Assembly (NCBI GenBank): GCA_030609625.1
Contig: JAUWBX010000118.1
Location: 1 to 6,558 of the forward strand
Reading direction: 5' to 3'
Source of the DNA: Phycisphaerae bacterium
GTDB taxonomy: Bacteria > Planctomycetota > Phycisphaerae > Sedimentisphaerales > Anaerobacaceae
Length of the DNA stretch: 6,558 nucleotides
Shown: positions 1-5,181 of the stretch, in pieces
How positions within the stretch are numbered: the first letter of the stretch is position 1
Layout: each line of letters opens with the position of its first letter
Made by a program: the position numbers and the translations under genes
The notes under the pieces: model-generated
Told to the model about the DNA's origin: nothing
Database searches by the model: none
Seen by the model: only the letters and a program-made list of their open reading frames with translations

Positions 1-12
1 GGAATGACAAAT
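1..12. repeat. Edge of a dispersed intergenic repeat
   Basis: The first 12 bases, ggaatgacaaat, match 2856-2867 (agaatgacaaat) at 11 of 12 positions. The latter is the end of a palindromic element between fabD and fabG. The window therefore probably opens inside a second copy of that element, whose rest lies off the left edge. The match is short, so this depends on the flanking sequence. Confidence 0.45.
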
Positions 13-110
13 ACTGTTTCCGCAACAGGAACTAATTAGACGTGAGTTCTCACTCAATTCGTGCGGGACACGGCGGCAGGGTCTTATTTTGTGCGAGGCA
101 AGAATTGGGG

Positions 111-152
111 CGTCGTCCCTTCGACAAGCTCAAGGCAGGCTTGCCGACGACG
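111..152. repeat. Nested palindromic intergenic repeat, copy 1
   Basis: The outer arms are CGTCGTC (111-117) and GACGACG (146-152). The inner arms are CAAGC (125-129) and GCTTG (139-143). Bases 117-141 match 2776-2800, between fabD and fabG, at 23 of 25 positions, so the two are copies of one dispersed family. The outer arms differ between the copies, but each copy is self-complementary. This suggests selection for, or mobility of, a folded structure. No protein is encoded. Confidence 0.65.
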
Positions 153-163
153 GCTAAACAAGG

Positions 164-213
164 AGCCCGCAATAACCCCCGACTACGACTTTCGAGGGCA
201 AGCTTGCGGGGCT
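164..213. repeat. Inverted repeat downstream of fabF
   Basis: AGCCCGCAA (164-172) pairs with TTGCGGGGCT (204-213) with a single bulged G. Just inside, CCCCCGA and TCGAGGG pair with one mismatch. It neighbours the terminator-like hairpin at 228-279 and shares the words GAGGGCAAGC (194-203 and 259-268) and GCGGGGCTA (206-214 and 274-282) with it, at a spacing of 65-68 nt. It may be a second, diverged copy of the same hairpin element. Confidence 0.5.
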
Positions 214-220
214 ATATACA

Positions 221-279
221 AAGACAACCCCGCCCACCCATCCTTCGTTAATACTACGGAGGGCAAGCAGGTGGCGGGG
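221..279 (-). terminator. Probable terminator hairpin after fabF
   Basis: On the minus-strand transcript the fabF stop is followed at once by CCCCGCCACC (plus 270-279). This pairs with GGTGGGCGGGG (plus 228-238), giving a 10-bp GC-rich stem with one bulge. A further imperfect stem forms inside (CCTCCG/CGAAGG). The downstream tract is TTGTCTTTGT, only moderately U-rich. The position at the end of a seven-gene operon supports a terminator role, but the loop is long and the tail weak, so it could instead be one of the local palindromic repeats. Confidence 0.5.
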
Positions 280-1524
280 CTAAACTTTTCCCGCGACCAG
301 GCAGGCGTTATGGCCACCGAAACCGAAGGAGCTGCTCAAAGCGATATTGACCTTCGCCTGGCGAGCTGTCAGAGGTACAAAATCCATCTTTAGATCACAC
401 CGTTCATCCTGATTCTCCAGATTGATGGTGGGGGGGATGACCGATTCGTTAATCACTTTTACACATACGATTAGCTCAACGGCACCGCTGGCACCGAGCA
501 GGTGTCCGAGAGAACCCTTTGTGGAGGTGACGGGTATTTTGTATGCGTACTCGCCGAAAATTTTCTTGATAGCAGCGCTTTCAGCTACATCGTTCAACTC
601 GGTAGCTGTCCCATGTGCGTTGATATAGTCTATCTTTTCCGGTGCCAGGTTAGCATCGGCCAGTGCCAGCTTCATCGTTGCTGCAGCGCCGTCGCCATCA
701 GGCAGAGGGGCAGTAATGTGATAGCTATCGTTGGTTGCACCATAACCAAGAAGCTCGGCATAGATATGCGCGCCGCGTTTTTTGGCGTGGCTTTCCTCTT
801 CAAGAATCAGAATACCGGCCCCCTCAGAAAGGACAAATCCGTCTCTGTCTCTGTCGAACGGTCTCGAAGCAGCCTGCGGGTTGTCGTTTCGCGTGCTCAG
901 CGACCTGGCAGCACAAAATGACGCCAATCCTATCGGAGTCAGAGCGGCTTCGGCACCGCCGGTTATCATAATGTCACTTCGTCCGCCGACGACGTTAAGA
1001 AAAGCTTCTCCAATAGCGTGAGTCCCCGATGCACAGGCGCTTACAACACAAAAAGTGGGCCCCCGCACGCCGTAACGAATTGCGATGTTGCCACTGGCGG
1101 CGTTGGCCATAAGCCGCACAACGCCAAAGGGAGAAACCTTACTCGGGCCTTTCTCCAGGATTTTCAGGTGTTGATCTTCTATCTCCTTAATTCCGCCTAT
1201 GCCCGTGCCTACGATGACACCGGCACGCAAGACATCTTCTTTCGAGAAATCAAGGCCGCTGTCATTCAACGCCTGACTTGCTGCGGCCATGGCAAACTGA
1301 GTGAAGCGGTCCATTCGCTTGCTCTGGCGCTTGTCGACGTATTTGGTTACATCGAAGTTTTTTACTTCGCCACCGAACCGTACCGGGTATGCACCGGTAT
1401 CGAATGATTCGATAGTAGAAATGCCGCTTTTACCCTCGCACAGCGCAGCGAAGAGTTCATCAGCGGACTCGGCTAAGGCGGTTACACAACCTAAGCCCGT
1501 AATAACAACTCGCCGTTTAGTCAT
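280..1524 (-). CDS. fabF: 3-oxoacyl-[acyl-carrier-protein] synthase II (FabF)
   Basis: This cytoplasmic condensing enzyme elongates acyl-ACP by two carbons with malonyl-ACP in a decarboxylating Claisen reaction. The 414-residue length matches the family (about 410-413). The Cys-His-His triad is visible: nucleophile Cys164 in SACASGTHA, His304 in INAHGT and His341 in GSLGHLLGASG. The C-terminal GFGGHN loop follows Phe400, the expected acyl-gating phenylalanine. Two His residues mark it as KAS I/II rather than the KAS III of fabH in this operon. I assign FabF rather than FabB from length, overall pattern and position after acpP. The ATG start lies 14 nt after the acpP stop. There is no good ribosome-binding site: the nearest AGGG overlaps the acpP stop, 17 nt upstream. 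Translation is therefore probably coupled to acpP. The TAG stop is the first three bases of a repeat-like terminator. Confidence 0.96.
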   Translation of the reverse strand: MTKRRVVITGLGCVTALAESADELFAALCEGKSGISTIESFDTGAYPVRFGGEVKNFDVTKYVDKRQSKRMDRFTQFAMAAASQALNDSGLDFSKEDVLRAGVIVGTGIGGIKEIEDQHLKILEKGPSKVSPFGVVRLMANAASGNIAIRYGVRGPTFCVVSACASGTHAIGEAFLNVVGGRSDIMITGGAEAALTPIGLASFCAARSLSTRNDNPQAASRPFDRDRDGFVLSEGAGILILEEESHAKKRGAHIYAELLGYGATNDSYHITAPLPDGDGAAATMKLALADANLAPEKIDYINAHGTATELNDVAESAAIKKIFGEYAYKIPVTSTKGSLGHLLGASGAVELIVCVKVINESVIPPTINLENQDERCDLKMDFVPLTARQAKVNIALSSSFGFGGHNACLVAGKV

Positions 1525-1538
1525 ACTAAACTTGTTCG

Positions 1539-1811
1539 CTACCCTTGGCTCTTGGATTGTACAATATTGACGATGTAGTGGATTGCGGCGCCGACTGTCT
1601 GTATCTTCTCGGCCTCCTCGTCCGGAATGCTCATGTCAAACTCGTCCTCAAACTCCATAACAAGCTCAACCGTATCCAATGAGTCGGCATTCAAGTCGCT
1701 AATAAACGAGGTCTCACGTGTTATTTCAGCCTTGTCCGCGCCCATCTGCTCACTTATTATATCGATTACTTTATCCTCAATTGCTTGAATATCTACTTCA
1801 TCAGCACTCAC
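1539..1811 (-). CDS. acpP: Acyl carrier protein (AcpP)
   Basis: This small acidic protein carries the growing acyl chain on a 4'-phosphopantetheine arm through every step of type II fatty-acid synthesis. It has 90 residues, slightly longer than the usual 77-80, through about ten extra residues at the ends. Ser44 in the NADSLD motif is the phosphopantetheine site. It begins the acidic helix II that contacts partner enzymes, followed by the conserved stretch ending EEAEKIQTVG. The start is GTG, not ATG, supported by GAGAGG at plus 1819-1824 with 7-nt spacing and by no in-frame ATG near the expected N-terminus. The 158-nt leader contains a possible promoter and a hairpin, in keeping with the extra expression ACP often needs. 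fabF follows after 14 nt. Confidence 0.96.
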   Translation of the reverse strand: MSADEVDIQAIEDKVIDIISEQMGADKAEITRETSFISDLNADSLDTVELVMEFEDEFDMSIPDEEAEKIQTVGAAIHYIVNIVQSKSQG

Positions 1812-1873
1812 TTGTTTTCCTCTCTAATTAAATCAGGAACTTATTATCGTAACCTTCCGATAGAACTCCATTA

Positions 1874-1901
1874 ACAATAGCTGCTACTAACAGCCAATTG
1901 T
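1874..1901 (-). other. Hairpin in the acpP leader
   Basis: On the minus strand, ACAAT and GCTG pair with CAGC and ATTGT around a 7-nt loop (TTAGTAG). This gives 9 bp with one small internal loop. It lies about 63 nt before the acpP start and downstream of the possible promoter. It could stabilise the mRNA, mark a processing site or bind a regulator. No U-tract follows, so it is not a terminator. Confidence 0.35.
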
Positions 1902-1922
1902 ATTTATTATTTATCGGCGGGT

Positions 1923-1951
1923 ATATTACATACAAAAATGGCTATCTACAA
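1923..1951 (-). promoter_or_regulatory. Possible sigma70-type promoter for acpP-fabF
   Basis: On the minus strand, TTGTAG (plus 1946-1951) and TAATAT (plus 1923-1928) are separated by exactly 17 nt. They match TTGACA at 3 of 6 and TATAAT at 4 of 6 positions. Transcription would begin near 1915, leaving a leader of about 100 nt. The region is AT-rich, so a chance match is quite possible. The 158-nt gap before acpP makes an internal promoter reasonable. Confidence 0.3.
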
Positions 1952-1969
1952 ACATTTTTTTATTTTTTT

Positions 1970-2707
1970 TTACATTGCCATACCGCCGTCCACGCAGAGG
2001 ACCTGGCCGGTGATATAGCCGGCCTCATCGCTGGCGAGAAAAGCGACCGCCCTGGCAACATCTTCGACTTTACCGAACCGCCGCACCGGAATAAACTGCT
2101 TTGCAGCGTCTTTAACCGCATCCGAGAGCACTTCTGTCATTTCGGTCATAATAAATCCCGGAGCGATGCAATTTGCAGTAATATTTTTTTTGCCGACTTC
2201 CCGTGCGACCGACTTTGTCATGCCGATAAGCCCAGCCTTGCTGGCCGCATAGTTGCTTGAGCCGGCCTGTCCCATTATTGCCGCAACGGAGCTTAAGTTT
2301 ATTATCCGGCCGAATTTGTTTCTGACCATTGACCTGATGACAAAGGTAGTTGCTATAAAAGCGGCACGAAGGTTGACATTGATGACCTTGTCAAAATCCT
2401 CTTCTTTCATTTGCATCATCAGTTTATCACGAGTAATGCCGGCATTATTAACCAGAATCCCTATGCCGTCGTACTCAGCAGCGAGGGACTTGAGCACTTC
2501 TGTCAATTCATCCGTTTTGGTTATATCCACACATTTAGTTATGACCGTAAAACCGGCCTCTTTTACAACGTCCTCAAGCTCGCTAAGCTGCTCGGCATTT
2601 ATATCCAGCCCGGCCACGATTCGGCCCTGCTTGAGCAATTCAAGAACAATCGCCCGGCCTATCCCTCTGGCGGCACCGGTTACAACAGCCAGTCTTTTTT
2701 CCGACAT
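1970..2707 (-). CDS. fabG: 3-oxoacyl-[acyl-carrier-protein] reductase (FabG)
   Basis: This cytoplasmic short-chain dehydrogenase reduces 3-oxoacyl-ACP to (R)-3-hydroxyacyl-ACP with NADPH. The 245 residues are the usual FabG length. The Rossmann cofactor motif TGAARGIG is at 10-17 and NNAG at 87-90. The catalytic tetrad is Asn112, Ser140, Tyr153 and Lys157 (the last two in NYAASK). The PGFIMTEMT segment and a C-terminal GQVLCVDGGMAM complete the classic pattern. The ATG start has GGAG at plus 2717-2720 with 9-nt spacing. The gene sits between fabD and acpP as in most fab operons, although the 203-nt gap from fabD is filled with repeats. Short-chain dehydrogenases are a large family, but context and motifs make this one secure. 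Confidence 0.96.
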   Translation of the reverse strand: MSEKRLAVVTGAARGIGRAIVLELLKQGRIVAGLDINAEQLSELEDVVKEAGFTVITKCVDITKTDELTEVLKSLAAEYDGIGILVNNAGITRDKLMMQMKEEDFDKVINVNLRAAFIATTFVIRSMVRNKFGRIINLSSVAAIMGQAGSSNYAASKAGLIGMTKSVAREVGKKNITANCIAPGFIMTEMTEVLSDAVKDAAKQFIPVRRFGKVEDVARAVAFLASDEAGYITGQVLCVDGGMAM

Positions 2708-2775
2708 CCTTAAAATCTCCGAATGAAATTCTCAAATAAAATTGAAATATTTAGTAACTATCACAAAACTGTAAC

Positions 2776-2817
2776 CCCTTCGACAGGCTCAGGGCAGGCT
2801 CTGAGCGAAGCGAAGGG
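2776..2817. repeat. Nested palindromic intergenic repeat, copy 2
   Basis: The outer arms are CCCTTCG (2776-2782) and CGAAGGG (2811-2817). The inner arms are GCTCAG (2787-2792) and CTGAGC (2801-2806). The first 25 bases match 117-141 at 23 of 25 positions. Elements of this look are dispersed through intergenic DNA of several environmental bacterial lineages; I recall this and have not checked it. It lies inside the operon between fabD and fabG, so it would be transcribed and could fold in the mRNA. No U-tract follows on the minus strand, which argues against a terminator. Confidence 0.7.
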
Positions 2818-2836
2818 TCTGAACGGCAACGAATAA

Positions 2837-2867
2837 GAGATTCTTCGCTGCGCTCAGAATGACAAAT
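2837..2867. repeat. Second palindromic intergenic element
   Basis: ATTCT (2840-2844) and AGAAT (2856-2860) form a short stem around an 11-nt GC-rich loop, followed by gacaaat. The end of the element recurs at window positions 1-12. It lies 20 nt from the larger palindrome at 2776-2817. Together they make up most of the fabD-fabG gap. Confidence 0.5.
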
Positions 2868-2887
2868 TATGTTTTGAGATAGTTTCT

Positions 2888-2923
2888 TAGTCCTGCGTTT
2901 AGCACTGCGTTTAGCACTGCGTT
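2888..2923. repeat. Three 12-bp tandem repeats over the fabD stop codon
   Basis: The units are 2888-2899 (TAGTCCTGCGTT), 2900-2911 and 2912-2923 (both TAGCACTGCGTT). Two are identical and the third differs at two bases. The period is a multiple of three, so each unit carries a TAA in the fabD frame. The gene ends QTQC-stop and the same frame then reads TQC-stop and TQD-stop. This looks like slippage expansion at the 3' end. Confidence 0.85.
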
Positions 2924-3885
2924 TGCTCTAACAATTTCTCTATCGCTTGCAGAGTGCTTACATTGACAACCTTTATTTTTCTGTTGATTCTTCGGCAAAG
3001 TGCCGTCAAAACCCTGCCTGGCCCAATCTCATAAAACATTTCAACTCCATCAGCCAAAAGTCGTTCCATACATTTTTGCCAGAGAATAGGGCAAGTCAAC
3101 TGCTTTATCAAGCCCTCTGCGACTTTCTGGCTTGATTCGTAATATTCGGCGTTGATATTGGCAATAGTCTTGATTTCTGACGGTTCTGAAATCTCACAAT
3201 TAGACAACGTTTCTTTAAGGACCTCGGCCGCACTGGACATCATTTCCGTATGAAAAGCGCCTGCCACCTCTAACGGCACAGCTTTTATAGCGCCATACTT
3301 TTCAGCCAACTGTTCAGCTCGTTTGCAAGCTGATTTGCTGCCGCTTACTACAACCTGTCCCGGGCAGTTGAAATTAACGGGCACAAGCAATTCGCCTTTG
3401 GCGGCCTCGGCACAAAGCTGACGGACATTTTCTTCATCAAGGCCGATAATGCTGACCATCGCCCCATCAGTGACATCAGCCGCCGCCTGCATTGCCTGGC
3501 CGCGCTTCTGCACAAGGATAAGTCCATCCTTAAAACTAATCAGCCCAGCGGCATAGAGGGCGGTATATTCGCCAAGGCTAAGACCTGCTGTTACATCCGC
3601 ACTTATAGTACTTGTGGCAGGATTTGTCCTGAGAACCTCCAATATGGCCGCTGACGTTACAAAAATCGCAGGCTGCGAAATCGTTGTGCTGTTTAACTGT
3701 TCTACAGGGCCTTCAAAGCAAACTCTGCTCAAGTCAAATCCGACGATATCATTCGCTTTTTCAAAAACTTCTGCCGCAACCGGAAACGACCGTGCGATTT
3801 CGGCGCCCATCCCTACAACCTGAGCACCCTGTCCCGGAAATAAAAAAGCTGTCTTTGATTGTCTCACGTGACAAATTCCCCACAT
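2911..3885 (-). CDS. fabD: Malonyl CoA-acyl carrier protein transacylase (FabD)
   Basis: FabD transfers malonate from malonyl-CoA to ACP, supplying the extender unit used by FabH and FabF. Counting from the ATG (324 residues), the family motifs are FPGQGAQ at 16-22, nucleophile Ser103 in GLSLGEY, an arginine (Arg128, KRGQ) expected to bind the malonyl carboxylate, catalytic His212 in GAFHTEMM, and IGPGRVLTAL near the end. The residue before the nucleophile is Leu instead of the His of the common GHSLGE form. The start is ambiguous. GTG at 3867 gives MRQSKTAFLFPGQG, which fits homologues better (318 residues), and has GGGGA 9 nt upstream. The ATG at 3885 lies inside an RRM-like sequence in another frame and has no well-spaced ribosome-binding site. 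The 3' end overlaps a 12-bp tandem repeat. Confidence 0.95.
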   Translation of the reverse strand: MWGICHVRQSKTAFLFPGQGAQVVGMGAEIARSFPVAAEVFEKANDIVGFDLSRVCFEGPVEQLNSTTISQPAIFVTSAAILEVLRTNPATSTISADVTAGLSLGEYTALYAAGLISFKDGLILVQKRGQAMQAAADVTDGAMVSIIGLDEENVRQLCAEAAKGELLVPVNFNCPGQVVVSGSKSACKRAEQLAEKYGAIKAVPLEVAGAFHTEMMSSAAEVLKETLSNCEISEPSEIKTIANINAEYYESSQKVAEGLIKQLTCPILWQKCMERLLADGVEMFYEIGPGRVLTALCRRINRKIKVVNVSTLQAIEKLLEQTQC

Positions 3886-3895
3886 AGATATTCAT
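3863..3895 (-). pseudogene. Captured 5' end of an RRM RNA-binding protein gene
   Basis: Read from ATG at 3895 in a frame different from fabD, the minus strand encodes MNIYVGNLSRE. This is the characteristic beginning (strand 1, RNP2) of small bacterial RRM RNA-binding proteins. The resemblance then stops: the frame continues over fabD for 44 codons in total, to a TGA at 3761-3763, as unrelated sequence with no RRM helix or RNP1. The start has AAGGA at plus 3903-3907 with 7-nt spacing, the best ribosome-binding site near fabD. I infer that the leader, ribosome-binding site and first codons of an rrm gene were joined to fabD by recombination. The RRM consensus is recalled from memory, not searched. 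Confidence 0.5.
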
Positions 3896-3902
3896 TTCGA
3901 GT

Positions 3903-3907
3903 TCCTT
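3903..3907 (-). promoter_or_regulatory. Ribosome-binding site ahead of the RRM-like start in the fabD leader
   Basis: AAGGA on the minus strand, 7 nt before ATG 3895. It is optimally placed for the out-of-frame RRM-like start, but 17 nt from the ATG at 3885 and 35 nt from the GTG at 3867, the two fabD start candidates. Ribosomes loading here would read the 44-codon overlapping frame. Its stop lies inside fabD, so re-initiation or competition with fabD translation is possible. Confidence 0.5.
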
Positions 3908-3937
3908 TTTTCCGGCCTTCAAGATTTGCCTAACCGT

Positions 3938-5089
3938 TTATGTCAGCGATTCGGCTTTCGTTGAACGCTGCATTGCTGCGGCCATATATTCTTCAACCAA
4001 CGTCCCAATAAGCTCTTTAACGGAAATGATTTTATCTACTCTATAGGCATTAGTTCCCGCGAAAGCAAATCCTTCTTCAAGGTCTCCTTTTTTGGCATTG
4101 GTTAATGCAAGAGCAATGCAATATGGCGCATTCTTAAAATCACAACTTTTCAGGCACTTCCAGGGGCATTTGAAAGTTTTTTTAACGCCTAACGCTACCT
4201 GCTCAAGAAACTTATTCCGTATGGCCCGTCCAGGCAATCCAACGGGGCTGTCAATTATGACAATATCCTCTTTTTTACAGTTCAGATACGCCTCTTTGAA
4301 TTCCATGGAGGCATCACACTCATAAGTTGCAACAAACCTGGTACCCATCTGGACCCCCTGTGCTCCTAACTCCATAAATCTGTGAATATCAGCACCTGTG
4401 TATATTCCCCCAGCGGCGATGACCGGAATACTTTTGTTGAATTGCTCTTCATAAGACTTTACGACAGTGATCACTTCCGGCAGTATTTTCTCCAGCGTAT
4501 AGTCAGGATTATCGATATGGTCTTTTCTGAAGCCGAGATGCCCCCCGGCTAATGGACCCTCTACAACCACGGCGTCAGGCACGTGGGCGTATCGTTTCTG
4601 CCAGGCTCTAAATACCAACTTAGCCGCCCTGGCGGAAGACACTATAGGGACAAACTTCGTAGCGAGCTCACCCAGCCTGTCGAGCGGTAGTGTCTTAGGA
4701 AGCCCTAATGGAAGTCCTGCACCAAGAAAGAGCACATTCACCCCTTCATCCACAGAACATTGTACAAGGTCGTCAAAATTTGAAAGTGCCACCATTACAT
4801 TTACACCGATAATCCCGCCTGTCTTGGCCTTTGCCTTTCTTATTTCGTATTGCAAGGCCCTTTTGTTTGCTTCTCTGGGATTTGTGTCGTGATCGGGTTC
4901 AAACTGACCGATTCCCGGGGTGGCAATAACTCCAATACCGCCGGCGTTTGCAACGGCTGAGGTTAAACTTGATAAGGAAATGCCGACGCCCATCCCTCCC
5001 TGGACAATTGGTATTTCAACTTCCAGGGCACCTATACGAAGTGCCGGCATTTTGTTAAGATTCATATATTGTTGCGCTCTTTCAGTCAC
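3938..5089 (-). CDS. FMN-dependent FabK/nitronate monooxygenase-family oxidoreductase, probable enoyl-ACP reductase II
   Basis: This is a TIM-barrel flavoprotein of the family uniting FabK enoyl-ACP reductases with nitronate monooxygenases. Visible motifs, counted from the GTG: PIVQGGMGVG at 27-36, GVNVMVAL at 95-102, GPLAGGHLGF at 178-187 with the conserved active-site His184, and FMN-phosphate-binding AAGGI at 225-229 and MGTRF at 248-252. At 383 residues it is longer than typical FabK (about 320). The extra C-terminal part has four cysteines, C308-x3-C312-x3-C316-x7-C324, able to bind metal or an Fe-S cluster. Its place between fabH and fabD, with no fabI in view, suggests it reduces enoyl-ACP, but the motifs alone cannot exclude nitronate oxidation. 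The GTG follows an in-frame TAA directly and lacks a ribosome-binding site. ATG at residue 9 (5065) or 14 (5050) may be the true start. Confidence 0.85.
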   Translation of the reverse strand: MTERAQQYMNLNKMPALRIGALEVEIPIVQGGMGVGISLSSLTSAVANAGGIGVIATPGIGQFEPDHDTNPREANKRALQYEIRKAKAKTGGIIGVNVMVALSNFDDLVQCSVDEGVNVLFLGAGLPLGLPKTLPLDRLGELATKFVPIVSSARAAKLVFRAWQKRYAHVPDAVVVEGPLAGGHLGFRKDHIDNPDYTLEKILPEVITVVKSYEEQFNKSIPVIAAGGIYTGADIHRFMELGAQGVQMGTRFVATYECDASMEFKEAYLNCKKEDIVIIDSPVGLPGRAIRNKFLEQVALGVKKTFKCPWKCLKSCDFKNAPYCIALALTNAKKGDLEEGFAFAGTNAYRVDKIISVKELIGTLVEEYMAAAMQRSTKAESLT

Positions 5090-5104
5090 TTATGTTATTA
5101 TTTT

Positions 5105-5181
5105 AGCTTCCCGTGCCTTACAGAGAGCCGAAAACCCGGATTTGCTCGCAGTATAAGACAAAATATTCCATTCGGGAAGCT
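5105..5181. repeat. Inverted repeat bracketing the fabH-fabK gap
   Basis: AGCTTCCCG (5105-5113) and CGGGAAGCT (5173-5181) are perfect 9-bp arms. Outside them TTTT (5101-5104) and AAAA (5183-5186) can extend the stem past one bulged T. The arms enclose 59 nt and span from the fabH stop almost to the next gene. A smaller stem (GAGC-AAA with TTT-CG-GCTC) may form inside. No U-tract typical of a terminator follows on the minus strand beyond TAAAATAATAA, so an mRNA structural or processing element is more likely. Confidence 0.6.

Noticed and set aside
42..393. Overlapping plus-strand open frames of 69 and 110 codons at the left edge
   Set aside because: They run through palindromic repeats and into antisense fabF, have low-complexity composition and resemble no known family.
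1845..1862. TATCG/CGATA stem in the acpP leader
   Set aside because: Five AT-rich base pairs with an 8-nt loop is too weak to claim as a feature.
1952..1971. T-rich run on the plus strand next to the fabG stop, as a possible terminator
   Set aside because: In the minus-strand transcript it is an A-run, not a U-run, and only a weak AT stem lies beside it. No convergent plus-strand gene needs it.
2253..2726. 157-codon plus-strand frame opposite fabG
   Set aside because: It is antisense to fabG, with no ribosome-binding site or family resemblance. The fabG motifs are unambiguous.
117..2817. The two palindrome copies as a CRISPR array or transposon ends
   Set aside because: There are only two copies, 2.6 kb apart, with core genes between them, no regular spacers and no transposase.
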